This document shows positions 46,618-58,661 of a stretch of 64,000 nucleotides of DNA, one piece after another. A model generated the notes under the pieces. That model worked only from the letters and a program-made list of their open reading frames with translations, made no database searches and was not told the origin of the DNA. The first letter of the stretch is position 1; the number at the start of each line of letters is the position of its first letter. A program made the translations under genes and the position numbers. Source of the DNA: Rhypophila decipiens (taxonomy: Eukaryota > Ascomycota > Sordariomycetes > Sordariales > Naviculisporaceae); assembly GCA_033297075.1 (NCBI GenBank), contig MU858096.1:148441-212440 (forward strand), in the 5' to 3' direction.

Positions 46618-48982
46618 ATGGCCTGTTCTGGCTCGAGAGTTTGCCGTATTACCCTCTACCATGCCCCGGTCTGGATCCTGGCCCTGATATCGGCACCAAG
46701 CGTTGCCTACGCCGTGGATCCGTACAGCTGGGACGACTGCCGTGACCGATTCGACTCTATCCGAGACGGCACCATTGCAGAGTACAACGGGGTGACGCAA
46801 CGCAACATAGGCATCTTTATATACAACGGAACGCCCAGGGGTCTAGATAGCTCGTATCCAAGAGACCAGTATTTGCTTCTTACGTACGAAGGTATGTTGA
46901 GCCTACCAGATTCTTCTGAAGCTTTCTGTCGTTTCCCAGCCGTCATGATCCTAACACTTTGAGATACACTATCAGGATGTAAACGCATTTGTGGAGAATC
47001 CACAATCGTGTTCAATAAAACCACAAGCATTGTGGGCATCTTGGCAACTTGGGTATTTCCTCTTGCGATTCTTCTTGGCCTCCCATTCGAGTCACCCCAC
47101 AGACATAGAATCCGACGGACGCTATCAGCCATTGGAACCTGGCTCGGAACGCCCCAGACGGCGCTCACTGCCTCGATATGGAACTTTCGGTCGACCCGAG
47201 AATGCTATCGCCGTGCCCGAGACGCAGGTCTGCGCCAAGTTTCGTGGGTGGACGCTTACTATCTGCTAAGTTGTTTCAATCAGTTCGAACTCGGGGTTGG
47301 TAGTCGTGGAGACAAGGTTCGCCAAACGATAGGGCCAGAGCATGGCGGGGGCGTCAATGTCGATCGATTCACGGACGAGGAGATATTCCTTCAAACTCTG
47401 GTTTATGGCCTGTTCCGCCCCCTTTCAAACGTTTCCATTCGTGCACATGGCCATGGCGACGCAGACGAGATTCCGCTCCGTGAGCTGCCACGCGAGGCTC
47501 ATGGGCCACTTATCGATGATGCAGTACCGGCACACCATGGACCGAATCCAAGACTAAGCGGATACCAGAGGGCCTCGCTTACCGCAATTGAGGAGGTTGA
47601 GATTCAACTGACAACAGAGCTGCTCTCGGCCCTGGCCTTTCAAATACGGATGCATCGCCGAAGGGGCGTCATTCCGACCCTCTCTAGTCTGGCAACGTTC
47701 TTGATGGCTTTCATCTTCTCTGTGGTCCTGGCCTTTGGTGACCTATCAGACAGCACGACCATTTTTGTGCTGGATCTCGGAGTCTTCTTTTCATGGCTTC
47801 CTGTTCTGGTTATTTTTGCCGTAGTGGACCGGAATCCCATCTCATCGGAACGTGTGGCGTAGGTTCAGGTTTTCTTGCCATGATCCCTGTATTTGCGACA
47901 TGTGAAGTACTTACTGACCGAACTACGTTTGAAGAAACCTCATGTCGAGATGGCTATACATCACCTACAATGTGAGGACGTGGGCTCAGTCGGCTCGAAG
48001 GTCCGTCTTGAACCCACCACCGGCTGGTGCAGCAGTTCCGGAGGTCGACCCTGTCAACAACGACCCAATAACACAGCCGCCTCAAGATCCAATCCCAACA
48101 CTTGATGCTGCAGTTCGACAGGTTTCTTGGTGGTACCCGTCCATGCCTGACCGTAATGAACTCGGTCAATTTCAAGTCGGGTCTTACATCGGGCAGGGTC
48201 GCACTCTCGAGTACTGTGGCCTGGCGGCGGCGACAGTTCATAGTACGATGTTGCGAGGCAGCTTCAGCAACTGGACCCCAGAAACACCGGTTCATTATGC
48301 CCGAAAAATCTCGCATCGTCTTCGAGGTCGTCGGCCGCTGGCATGGCACATGACCGCCCTCACATGTCTAGCAATTGTGTGGATTGAGGTTGGTCTGGCG
48401 ACAATGGCAGATTACATTACACCTACCGTCGGACTGGGCTGCTGGTCACTCATCTTCTTGATATATGGCTTCCTGAGCAGCATGTCGTGGTTTCTTCAAT
48501 TCCTCACCCTTCCATCGGGCCAGGACCGATGGGACAGGGTCAAACGAGAAGTGGCAACATGGCTTTCTCATACATGTAATGGGATTGCGGTCCTGTGGAT
48601 CATTCTCATTGTCGTCCTCTTGGTAAGTACCATGCTGTGCTCCTCATCGATGGCACGAATTCTCATGACTGACTTTTGCTTCAAGGCTAGTGGAGTGCTC
48701 AACAATTGCTATTGCAACTCATGTATGCCGGGCTTTACAGGAGCTGGCGGGTACACAGACCTGGTATCATCGTTTGGTTTTTTCCGTGACAATTACGGGC
48801 TTACGACACCATGGATTGTAGCAGCTGTTGTCGGAGCATCAATCCCCACCATGGCCCTCATCGTAGCACTTTGGTGGTGGCGGACATGCAAACTCTTATG
48901 GGCGGCTAGCGAACTGGGAGGTGAGGGTGGGCTCCCTGCAAGGAGGCAAGCTGCCATCAACATGCAGTGGCTTGGCGAGTAG
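46618..48982 (+). CDS. Orphan multi-pass membrane protein, four exons
   Basis: Exons 46618..46891, 46976..47858, 47935..48622 and 48686..48982, giving 713 aa with consistent phases. A signal-like N-terminus (ALISAPSVAYA) is followed by a short, probably extracellular segment with Cys and an N-glycosylation site. About eight membrane spans then follow. The first begins TTSIVGILATWVFPLAILLG, two adjacent spans end at VIFAVVDRNPISSER (exon 2), and the last is near the C-terminus (TPWIVAAVVGASIPTMALIV). A large polar loop separates spans 1 and 2. A CNNCYCNSC-like Cys cluster (NNCYCNSCMPG) lies between the last two spans. Introns 1 and 2 are required for frame. Intron 3 (63 nt) is a multiple of three without stop, so it could be retained. 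I do not recognise the family. Confidence 0.8.
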
Positions 48983-49217
48983 ATGTCAAAGCATCGTCAA
49001 CATGAGCGGACATAAAGATCTAGGGAAAGACGTGGAATGCCTAGTGCTAGTATGATCTGCTGCTACTTTTGATTCAATGCCTTCCCATGCAATCCATGAC
49101 GCCGCCAGAGAATGCAAGAACCCGCGGTGCTAATAATACAGAAACAAGGAAAACGACCCAAGTCAAAGACTGCTGTCAAAGCCCTTCACGTACATTACAA
49201 TAACCTCAACTGCCCCT

Positions 49218-50468
49218 TTACTGCTTCTGCTTCTGTGCGTTGTCCACAATCTTTTGGGCCTTCTTGGCCTTGTCCTCGAGCAGCTTCTTGAGCTCATCGC
49301 GGGTCTCCTTGAGGAGATCCTCACCCTCAGAAGCATGCTCCTCAATTACCTTTGAGAGAACTTGGATATGCTCTTTCAACGAGCTCGCCTGCTGGCCACC
49401 CATGAACTGAGAAAGGGACGCAAAAGCTCCTCCACCTCCGATCATGCCGCCTGTCATGCTCGACGAGCTGGAGGCCGTCTTCTTGGCCTTGTCGACTGTC
49501 GACTTGACATATTCCTGGAGGGAACCCAGGTCGCCGCTCTCAGCTGCACTCTTGACACGCTTGAAGAGTGTTGCGACATTGCCCTCCTTGAGGGCTTTCT
49601 GATTGTCCATGATGAGCTCCTTCAGCTTGGGGTTCTTGTCAAAGTAGGGCTTGGCCTGCTCCAATCCCTTGTCCCACGCCTGGTCGCCGAACTTTCGCAA
49701 CTGCTGCGACTTTTCATCGATCAACTTGCGGATCTTGTTCACGTTGGCAGCCGAGAAGCCGCCGGCCATGACGGCGCCGAGCTGGTTCCACGTGTCGTCG
49801 ACCATCTTCTTGGCTTCAGGTCCATATTGTTCGCCCATCTGCTTCAACTGCTCAACACTTCCACCAAACTGGTCCTTGAGCTCGGGATGGTTGTCGAGAA
49901 TCTGATCGACCGACTTGCCAGCCATCCTGGCCAACTGCTGGCTCACGTCCTTGAGGGCATCGTAAGTCTTGGTGAGGGCCTCGATGCTCAGGCCGGACTT
50001 GGCAATGTCTTGGAATTTGCGGTAGGCGTCGTTGACAAGCTTGTCGGTCTCCTCGCGGTTGGCCTCACGGACAGACTCGAGGTCCTTGAAGGCGGTATCG
50101 ACATATTGGCGACCTCCGGGGATCCAGCCGACATACGAGTAGCAGAATTGCTTGATGTTGCTGATTGCCTCGTCGGTATTTGGTGTCTTGGCCTTGAGCG
50201 TCGAAACGGCCTCTTGGTATTTTGCGTTGGCTTCCTTGGTCACCTTGTTGACATTTCGGATCGCCTTGCCCGACGGCGTCATGAGAAAGGCGCCATAGAG
50301 AAGGCCAGCACCAATCACGCCGCCGATGATACCGGATGTGAGATGAGACGGCTGGGGGGCCGCACTTGTCGAGGAAGTTGTAGACTGGAAACGACGCTGG
50401 ACTCTCGGCTTTGGCGCTGCGCGTGCCGCTCTGGGCGCAGAGCGAGTGAATGTTCGTGATGCGAGCAT
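49218..50468 (-). CDS. Mitochondrial single-anchor helical protein, function unknown
   Basis: Single exon, 416 aa from the ATG at 50468. The first ~35 residues are Arg/Ala/Ser-rich without acidic residues (MLASRTFTRSAPRAARAAPK), a good mitochondrial presequence. A Gly-rich hydrophobic span follows (SGIIGGVIGAGLLYGAFLM, about residues 45-65). The rest is strongly helical and charged, with a Ser/Gly-rich break near residue 330-350 and a C-terminal Lys/Glu-rich coiled coil (LLKETRDELKKLLEDKAKKA). This is the layout of an inner-membrane protein with a large soluble domain. I cannot name the family. The start was set by the presequence; the frame is open further upstream. Confidence 0.82.
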   Translation of the reverse strand: MLASRTFTRSAPRAARAAPKPRVQRRFQSTTSSTSAAPQPSHLTSGIIGGVIGAGLLYGAFLMTPSGKAIRNVNKVTKEANAKYQEAVSTLKAKTPNTDEAISNIKQFCYSYVGWIPGGRQYVDTAFKDLESVREANREETDKLVNDAYRKFQDIAKSGLSIEALTKTYDALKDVSQQLARMAGKSVDQILDNHPELKDQFGGSVEQLKQMGEQYGPEAKKMVDDTWNQLGAVMAGGFSAANVNKIRKLIDEKSQQLRKFGDQAWDKGLEQAKPYFDKNPKLKELIMDNQKALKEGNVATLFKRVKSAAESGDLGSLQEYVKSTVDKAKKTASSSSSMTGGMIGGGGAFASLSQFMGGQQASSLKEHIQVLSKVIEEHASEGEDLLKETRDELKKLLEDKAKKAQKIVDNAQKQKQ

Positions 50469-52379
50469 GGTGACTGGACTGGTTGTAAAGGTGGGGAGAG
50501 TCGAGGGTGGTACTTGTGTTTGATGGTGTTGAAGGAATCTGAAGATGTTGTGTTGGAAATAAGGGAATAAGAGAGAAACCAAATGCCTGAATTCCGAGCA
50601 AAAACTGGGAGTTTTACTTGCACCACAATGTCCGGAACGGACTGCAAACAATCAATGACGTCGCTGCAGTCCCTTCTCCTTTGGCGCTCCCCTGCAGTAG
50701 TCAGGTGAATTGGAGCTGCTGATTGGCTGAAGTCAGGTACGTGACGTCATCGGGCATTCCCCAAAGTGCTCCCAGGGGATTCATGACGACATGAGATCCT
50801 CTAGCAGGGCGCCATTTAGTGCACGACAAGCAAGCAAGACCAAGGCGAGCATGTGGCGAGCAAGACGCTGTTTGAGCCGAGTCGACAAGGAAGAAGTAGA
50901 GTTCGGGGCAGGTCCCACTCCGGTGGTGAAGCTCCGGGCTTCACTTGAAGCCGGGCCGGCCGAAGGCACGGGCCGATGGGGGCACGGAGCCAAGGAATGA
51001 CCCGAGTTGGAGAAGGTCTGAAGGTGGGACCCTGACTTCCAGCGCCCGGTGCTTTCTTCTAGCTCTGGGTCGGGTGGACGACTATTCCCAAGGAAGCAAA
51101 GTGGAATTCAAGGTTATCAGCCAAGGGCCAACCAACCTGTCCCGACCTGGCCGAAGATGGTGTGGTAGAAGAAAAAAGGACCAAACATCGCCATGCCGCA
51201 ATCCATTCAACCGCTCCAAGATGGCCATCATAACCCACGATCCCATTTCCCCAACAACAAGTGGGCCTTTCCCCGCGATGGACTGCCGACGATTTGCGGG
51301 GAGTGTCGGGGTATCGGGAACAGCATGGCAATGCGTGGAGTGGCAAGTCTGGGGCAAATATGGTGCAAGGTGAAAAGGGGGAGTGAAGAAATAACTGCAA
51401 GTGACCACCTCCCATGAACCCCGTCAACCGTCTTCACCGTAACTCGAAAACATGCTGATCTTGTCGGGAATAAGACCAGCAGGAAATGAAGGCAAAGATG
51501 CCCTTGGATACCAAATCGACTGGATAGAAGTACACGGACCTGCTCGGGATATCTATCATCACGGGCAGTCTCGTTATTTCGACTTATTTGCATGATTGCA
51601 TTGCCGATCCATGTGCTGAACCGTGCTTTTGGGTTGACGAGATTTGTTTTTATGCGGCTCGATCAGATCATCAGATGAACCACGACGACTTCCTTCTCCA
51701 AACGGCCCTGCTGCAACTCCAATCTCCATTTCTCGATCGAGATGAACCTTCATTTCTCCAAGGCGGCAACATTTACGGATGGTAGTATTCACGGGTGGAC
51801 CTCTCTCGTTTCCCCGCCGTTACGGGTGCATCGCATTCTGGCAAAACAAAAAGATCAATTTATCCGGACCGCATCCACACCCAAGAAGTTGTATCCCGTG
51901 TAGTTCGCCAAGAGCTGGATATTTTGTTCATGCCAGGGACACCACCAAAGCCGACCGGTCTAGCCACTCTGTTGCTCACTTGTGTTTATTTCCGTCCACG
52001 GTTGCCTTCGATGCTTTTGGAAACCTCTCCATCGACCCGGTTCGCGGTCCCGACTCGCCGTTGGTCTGTCTTGCCGTGCAGTGCTAACAAGTCGGGTCGA
52101 TTCGTCCATGGCTTGGTACCCAAAGCTCGGGAGGATATGCTGGATATCCGGCCACAAGGAAACGGAGTTGCATCCCGATGCAGCATAGACACCAAGAACA
52201 ATGCTCTGATCTTCACTGAGTGACCCATCGGTGTTACCCTTGGCGGGACCCAGAGGCTGGCTTCGCTGGCTTTGGACTTTCCTATAACAATGCCGCTCGC
52301 CGCCCTCAACATGACCACCATGCCTTGCTGACCTTTGTCTCACCGGCCCCGTCTCAACGTATCCTCAGTCGCCGTCAAG
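50469..52379. other. Divergent intergenic region
   Basis: About 1.9 kb between the mitochondrial protein (-) and the xylanase (+). No gene recognised. I looked for a clear GGCTAAA-type xylanase-activator site and did not see one. Confidence 0.5.
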
Positions 52380-53677
52380 ATGCATCTCCCATCCGCCGCC
52401 TCTCTCCTTCTCGCCGCTCTCTCCCTGCCTTTGGCCTCGGCCGGCAAGGACCACGGTCCGGGCCATGGCAAGAAGCAGGGACTCAACACTCTGGCCAAGA
52501 AGGCCGGCCTCAAGTATTTCGGTTCCGCCACCGACTCACCCGGCCAGCGTGAGCGTGCTGGTCTCGAGGCCTCTTACGCCAAGTATGATGAGATCATGTG
52601 GAAGTCGGACGAGTTCGGCCAGACCACCCCAACCAACGGGCAAAAGGTATGTGCTGTTCACAAAGCTCCCATTTCCCATCGACCGCCGACCACACACGAC
52701 TTGTGACTGACAATATCCCATGTCCAAACCAGTGGCTGTTCGTCGAGCCTGCGCCTGGCATCTTCAACTACACCGAGGGCGAGATCGTCGCTTCCAAGGC
52801 CAAGAAGCACGGCAAGCACCTGAGATGCCACGCTCTGGTCTGGCACAGCCAGCTTGCTCCCTGGGTCGAGACTACCGAGTGGACCAAGGAGACCCTCCGA
52901 GCCGCCATTGTGCGCCACATCACCAAGGTGGCCGGCCATTGGAAGGGCCGATGCTACGCCTGGGACGTGGTCAACGAGGCCCTGAACGAGGATGGAACCT
53001 GGCGCGAATCCGTCTTCTACAAGGTCCTCGGCGAGGAGTACATCACGCTCGCTTTCAAGACAGCGGCCAAGGTCGACCCCCATGCCAAGCTCTACTACAA
53101 CGACTACAACCTCGAGCTCCCCGGAGCCAAGGTCGAGGGCGCCAAGAGAATCGTCAAGATGCTCCAGAAGCAGCGCGTCAAGATCGACGGCATGGGTCTC
53201 CAGGCCCATCTCGTTGCTGAATGGGGGTCACCTGCCGATATCGACAGGCACATTGAGGTCATGAGAGGGTTCGGCAGCCTCGGCGTTGAGGTTGCTCTTA
53301 CCGAGTTGGACGTCAGACTTCAGACCCCTTATAACACCACCAACCTGGCTCTCCAGAAGCGGTCTTACAAGAACGTATGTCGCAATCTTTCTATTTCGTC
53401 ATGTTTCCTGAACGTCTGCTAACTTTGAATTCCACAGATTGTCGGTGCGTGCGTCCAGGTCAAGGAATGCATTGGTGTCACCATCTGGGACTTCTATGAC
53501 CCATTCAGCTGGGTGCCGTATGTTTTCCCTGGTGAGGGCGCCCCTCTGCTGTGGTTTGAGGACTTCACTACCCATCCAGCCTATGATGGCGTTGTTGAGG
53601 CCTTGACCAACAAGACCCGGAGGACTCCATCCAAGCCAGCCAAGGGGCCTCGCAGCTCGAGACTCCTGAGGGATTAA
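52380..53677 (+). CDS. Secreted GH10 endo-beta-1,4-xylanase
   Basis: Three exons, 52380..52646, 52733..53374 and 53438..53677, giving 382 aa. Signal peptide MHLPSAASLLLAALSLPLASA. The GH10 barrel shows the acid/base Glu171 in DVVNEAL, the nucleophile Glu280 in ALTELDVR, and the conserved CHALVWHSQL and GVTIWDFYDPFSWVP. Both introns are canonical (GTATGT donors) and phase 0. There is no carbohydrate-binding module; the C-terminus ends in a basic Lys/Arg/Ser-rich tail. The enzyme would be secreted and cleave xylan backbones. In the active site the usual residues near the nucleophile are kept, so it is probably functional. Confidence 0.93.
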
Positions 53678-54303
53678 ACTGTCTTGGGTTATGTGTTTGA
53701 TGTAACCATCTCCACTGTGTAACTATCTTGAAAACAATACGAGTAGATAAAAGCGGAAACAAGTAATATTACCAAGTCATGACCATGTGCATAAACACTT
53801 ATTTCTGACAAAGAGTGCCAACAGAACGGATTGATATGCACCAATACTTTCCAAAGTCTCATGCAGCACTCCGTCACCACCTACCAAGTTACACGTCCCG
53901 TCAGATATATCTTTGTCCTTGTTGTCGATACGAGTAGGCTTGTGCAATGGTAGTCACTGTTCTGGCTGCTTAGGACGCGTAATGGTACGAATCATTGTCT
54001 GATTATATACAAGGGCAACCTGTGCAGGCACTGGCTTACTTGAAAGACCTCATCCACAGAACTCAGTACACAGCAAGACCTTGCTTACCTGGTAGTACGG
54101 TCTGGAGATCCCCAAACGTTCCTAACGGTTCATGTCATAGTCATTTGCTGCGTCAAAGCTACTAGTAAAGAAATGAATATACAAAGGAGGGCAAAACACC
54201 ACAACTTGCAACACGCTAGCTAATTATTACATTGGTCCCAGAAACGTGAAGAAACTCGCTCGGTTGATACATGTAGATAGTACAGCCATATCCAGCCAGT
54301 GAT
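53678..54303. other. Intergenic region between convergent genes
   Basis: 3' flanks of the xylanase and of the hydrophobin. Nothing recognised. Confidence 0.6.
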
Positions 54304-54745
54304 TTAGTCGGTAACTCCGGAGGGGGTGTTGCAGAGGATGCCCTGGTCGAGCTGCAGAGAGAAGTCTTGTTAGTTCATGTTACGTGCAAGAGGAGAGCAA
54401 GCAAGGAGGATACTCACGAGAGGAAGGACACAGCAGCGGGCGCGCTGGCCGATGGCGGAGCAGATTTCGCTAAAGTTGTCTGCGCTGGTAGGGGCAGCGG
54501 AGGCTGTTGGTGGAACTCAAATGTTAGTGATCCGAAGGATGCTGGCTTGGATGTGCTTGTTGGAGCTACTCACGGTTTCCGCAGTCGAGGTCGGCGAGGC
54601 CAAGGACATCAGTCGCGCAGCACTGGCTGGTGCCGTAGAGTCCGCTGCAGGGGACGTAGGGAACCTGACGCTCCTCAACTTGAGCGGGCAGGGCCAGGGC
54701 GGTCTGGGCCAGGATGGCGACGAAGGCGGCAATGGTGAACTGCAT
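54304..54745 (-). CDS. Class II hydrophobin
   Basis: Three exons on the minus strand, 54745..54574, 54503..54418 and 54351..54304, giving 101 aa. Signal peptide MQFTIAAFVAILAQTALA. The eight cysteines have class II spacing: C-8-CC-11-C-16-C-8-CC-10-C. Typical stretches are CSGLYGTSQCC, DVLGLADLDC and ARCCVLPLLDQGILC. Both introns start GTGAGT and sit at positions common in this family. The protein is secreted and self-assembles at air-water and surface interfaces, coating hyphae or conidia. The gene is too intron-split to appear as one ORF; the exons were assembled by phase. Confidence 0.95.
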
Positions 54746-56468
54746 TTTGGCTGGAGTTGGTGTTTGAAGAAAGGGGTTTGGGATGATGGAGTTGATTGCG
54801 AGTTTGATGTTTGAGTTGCTTGTGAGAGTTGGAAGTGTGATGCTGTTGATGCTGATGGAGATGAGAGAGATGAGGACGAAGGGGTGATGAACCCTCTATA
54901 TTTATAGATGAATCTTGTCTAGAAATCAACGCTCAAATCTTGACACACCTTGATTCAATACAGTACCCATCTTGGATGCCTCCCTGGACCTGCATTCATC
55001 GTAATCTCACAACTCTATCCATGTTGTGATGAGGACGATGTATGTTGCGTCACTGACAACAAGCGTTGGTCAAGCGTCCCAGTCGTCCCTATCAAAACAA
55101 TGGTTTTTGAACGTCACAGCTTATTAACACCGGCTATATAGGCCAGGATGCGGCGTCTCCTCACCGCAGCTATATGGTTGCTTAATTATCCTCCACGATC
55201 CCTGATGGTCCCATTGGTCCGTGGCGCCACGCATGGCTGGTGAGTCCGAGAGAAGAGACAAGGAAGATAACAGGTTTGGTGAGAGTGGCGACATGGGCTA
55301 GCATTGGCGTGTTTTGGTAATTGTCGACTAAGGTGGTAAAGGGGTTGAGCTCGGACGAATTGAGGCTCAGTCAAGACCAGGAACGTCATCCCTCGAGAGC
55401 GAGAGAGTGCTGATCTGCTACCCAATCCATACCCTCCAGACTTAAACGAAGCAGCCATGGAGCCCATAACCGGAAATACACCACCATTGTGAACCACGAA
55501 CCTTGTCCCAAGAACTAAGCGAATGGAACACGACTGCGAGAAAGAGACAGAAAAACAAGATGCAGACATCGAGTGTTTCCCTACCTGCAAGGGCAATGAC
55601 GCACAGCATACGGATAAGGCTTTAAACTCCAGGATATGGGTTCGGCCGCTCAGCCATGGTGACCCTTTTGGGCGGCTGAACCGCTGAGGAAAGAAAGGGG
55701 AACACGGGCGAGCAGGCAAAAGGCGACCCAACGACGTCAAACGGTTACACCGGAAGTCGTTTCCATGTCTTGGCACCGGTAAAACTGCCGCGATCGAAAA
55801 GCAAGGTCTGAAAACCGTTTTCAAGCCACACACCTCGATCTGGGGAGCCAAGACCGACATCCAGCATGCGAGTGGGACGTTCCAGAACTCGATGAAGGGG
55901 ATTGACATTGTGCTTTCCCCAACGGTCAGCACAATTGCCACCAGATCCAGGCACCGCGCTCAGATATTTCAGCGCATGAAGCTCGATTGGGTGTTATTAT
56001 TAGTTTTACAGCTTCGTTGGGCTTTGTTCGTCACATCATTTCCTTGTCCGGGGGTTGTGTCCGAAGACTCTGGACGAGCCTGCATGCGGTGAGGTGAAAG
56101 TGCCCTGTCGTCCTGTGCAATACACGTGTGGTGCGGCAATCCGGGAATGGGCAGCTTGTAATGGGCTGAGCTTGAACTTGTACACTAACATATTATCCTT
56201 TTACAATGCAAAAGGCTGCAGTGTTGCACTCTGTCGCAAACCTTGCTTGAAAGCAACTAGTTTACCTGCTCTACCAGAATGCGATATGAGTGCCTATATT
56301 GCCGTGATTGCTATTTACACTTGCAACTTGCTGGATTATATCTCGGACCATGACGTCTGTTAGCCAGAAAACGACATTAGTCTCGACCAATACTTGAGAA
56401 AACCACAGCATTCCGAGACGGTACAACCATGATGACGAGCAATTGTTTCTCCCGGATTCAGCTCGAGA
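54746..56468. other. Hydrophobin promoter and intergenic region
   Basis: The first ~160 bp are the hydrophobin leader and TATA region. A 251-codon minus-strand ORF (55186-55941) shows no domain-like sequence and was not called. No other gene recognised. Confidence 0.5.
54899..54906 (-). promoter_or_regulatory. TATA box of the hydrophobin gene
   Basis: TATAAATA on the minus strand about 155 bp upstream of the hydrophobin ATG, with a C/A-rich leader between, as is common for strongly expressed fungal genes. Confidence 0.6.
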
Positions 56469-58661
56469 TTACAACAACCACCAAGATTCAGTATCTGCTG
56501 AACCCTGAAACTCTCCATTATCCTCCATCACCGAAGTCAAGAAAGCCGTGTGTGCATCTGCAACAAGAGCATCCAACTGCTTGTCTTGGTCCACGAAAGT
56601 CGATTGGAAGTTGGCAAAGCAACTTGTGTCGAGAGCCAGGCAGTCAGATGCTTGATTGGCTATGCCAGGTTGGCGGTTCTTGCTGTGTGCTGTCGCTGGC
56701 GAGACAGTAACGTCTGGTGCAAGGACGGTTACATCTGTAATTCCGTCCCCTGTAATTTGGACCTCGCCCGTAGGTTTGACTCTAAGAATGCCCAAACATG
56801 GAACAATGAGATGCAGGGCTTGTTCTACCGACGGTTGGCCATTGTCTGTCTCAGCCGGCCGGACACCCAAACGTGAACTCTCCCATACTCTCTGTTCAAT
56901 GTTGAGAAGCCGGCCAAGCACACTCGCACCTCTTTCGCTCAGTGCGCTTGCTTTATCCAAGGTGCCGGTTTGCGCCATGTTCACTAGGATCTCGTCCATA
57001 ATGGCACGGTCGGAGGCCCTCTGATGCCCCAGCGTTTTGCCCGAACTCCTTGACCGGTGGTCGTGCATGGATCCCAGTAGCAATATGACCGAAGCTGTGA
57101 CGGCAAAGAAGTCCATGCTGTGGCAGCAGTATGAGACATTGCTGAAATTGCGTAGCGCCATGTATCGATGGAGAAGATCTCGACTGGCATTAACACAAGC
57201 CAGCAGGCTTAACCCCTGGCTCTCCAGACACGAGGGTGACGTTGGCTGCAACATCAATGGGAGATGTAGCTGTGTCAGCAGAATGTCATGGAAAACCTGC
57301 TCCGTCAACCTCAGAGTTGCTTGATACAACTCCCAATCATCCACAATTGAGGCGAGGTTTGGGACCAACCACCATCTGGCCGGCATGGACTGCGCAGCCA
57401 GTTGAAGCTCATGGTCAATCGCGGTTGTCTCGTCGAGACTTTTGAGCAAGGAATTGGATTCATTCCTCTGCAGGATTTCACCAGCAACGGCACAATGCTT
57501 TCTTTGCAAGGACCACAAGGGAGAATCATGCCCGGAGAGAAGGTTCCCTTCGCCCATGGGGTTGTCAGTTGACCCTTGAGGGAGACCGAGCGCGAGACTG
57601 AAGAATCTATCAAAGAAGATGATTCGATACCAGAGCAAACTTGGATCCCACGTCACGGTGTTTCCAGACTGCAACGGCCTGACCGAGACTCTTGTCTGGC
57701 GGTTCAACGACTGCAGTTGAGCCAGGAGCATAGCTCGCCGAGTTGTTGACCATGCGGACCGAAGATTACCACTGTCAGCGTGAAGAGACGAAGCGAGCAG
57801 GAGACACTCTAAGCCCTCAGGGGTCTCTATCATGCTGTCCCTTCTCTCCAGAAGCGCAATGGCAGCGTCTCCCATCCGCCGCATGGCATCTCCTGGCCAG
57901 CCAGGAAGACGTGCAAGAGACTGGTGAGAGGCGGGATGGATATAGCGGAAACCGATGGCTAGCAGAAGCATTTGCCGGACTATGACCAGAGGATGGGTCA
58001 TATGAGTATGTCTTGTCACCAATTCGACGATGAGATTTTGTTTCTCCATTTCGCTGAATCCCACGCTTTGTCCCGGAGTCTTCGGGGCTATTTGATGGAA
58101 GAATGGTGGGACAAGACCAGCGAGCTTGACCACTAGCTTCACACTCTCCTCTGGCGGGAAGACCATCAGCAGCTCTTTTGACAATGTTTGGTATTTCTGA
58201 GGCATGGAGGATGGTCCCTGGGCACTGGGATTGGTTCCTGAGCTGTCCCCCAAGGCGCTTTGCGAAACAGCTGGCAGAAGAACGTCAACCGGACCGAGTT
58301 CACCAGCTGATAGCTGAGGTGAGAGGTGGTCGAACTCGGCCCGGATGGTCTCCAGCTTCTCCAAGTGGGCAATCTGCGAGAGCCCAGTCCCCGGGACCTC
58401 CCTGACCAGGCTTCCTAGAAGCTGCTCAAGGCGGAGCATTCTATTCCGCAACGGTACCCTTCTGTCGACTTTGGCTAATGGCTGCTCGGGGAGCTCCTGG
58501 CTCACGCATTTGCTACCACGAAGCATGCAGCCTTCGCATACTGCATCACCAGGGCCGGATGAGAGGAAGATACATTTGACTTTTCTTCCTCGACATTCCC
58601 AGCAACTCTTGGTCCCCTTTCGGACCTTTCGTGGCCCCGGTCTGGCGAGTGGTTTCGGCAT
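56469..58661 (-). CDS. Zn(II)2Cys6 fungal transcription factor
   Basis: Single exon, 730 aa from the ATG at 58661. A Zn2Cys6 binuclear cluster lies near residues 20-52 with spacing C-2-C-6-C-11-C-2-C-6-C (CWECRGRKVKC ... CEGCMLRGSKC), preceded by a basic stretch (RPGPRKVRKGTK). A short leucine-rich helix follows (RNRMLRLEQLL) and may mediate dimerisation. The remainder matches the layout of the fungal-specific transcription-factor middle homology region, with LWYRIIFFDRFFSLALGLPQG as its most typical stretch. The gene is divergent from an NmrA-like gene across 532 bp, and local regulation of that gene is a reasonable inference. Target pathway unknown. Confidence 0.9.
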   Translation of the reverse strand: MPKPLARPGPRKVRKGTKSCWECRGRKVKCIFLSSGPGDAVCEGCMLRGSKCVSQELPEQPLAKVDRRVPLRNRMLRLEQLLGSLVREVPGTGLSQIAHLEKLETIRAEFDHLSPQLSAGELGPVDVLLPAVSQSALGDSSGTNPSAQGPSSMPQKYQTLSKELLMVFPPEESVKLVVKLAGLVPPFFHQIAPKTPGQSVGFSEMEKQNLIVELVTRHTHMTHPLVIVRQMLLLAIGFRYIHPASHQSLARLPGWPGDAMRRMGDAAIALLERRDSMIETPEGLECLLLASSLHADSGNLRSAWSTTRRAMLLAQLQSLNRQTRVSVRPLQSGNTVTWDPSLLWYRIIFFDRFFSLALGLPQGSTDNPMGEGNLLSGHDSPLWSLQRKHCAVAGEILQRNESNSLLKSLDETTAIDHELQLAAQSMPARWWLVPNLASIVDDWELYQATLRLTEQVFHDILLTQLHLPLMLQPTSPSCLESQGLSLLACVNASRDLLHRYMALRNFSNVSYCCHSMDFFAVTASVILLLGSMHDHRSRSSGKTLGHQRASDRAIMDEILVNMAQTGTLDKASALSERGASVLGRLLNIEQRVWESSRLGVRPAETDNGQPSVEQALHLIVPCLGILRVKPTGEVQITGDGITDVTVLAPDVTVSPATAHSKNRQPGIANQASDCLALDTSCFANFQSTFVDQDKQLDALVADAHTAFLTSVMEDNGEFQGSADTESWWLL

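Noticed and set aside
49362..50459. 365-codon plus-strand ORF
   Set aside because: Antisense shadow of the mitochondrial protein gene, which has a presequence and a consistent helical pattern on the other strand.
55186..55941. 251-codon minus-strand ORF
   Set aside because: No signal peptide, domain or typical fungal coding pattern; Cys/Pro/Ser-rich composition looks like chance reading in non-coding DNA.
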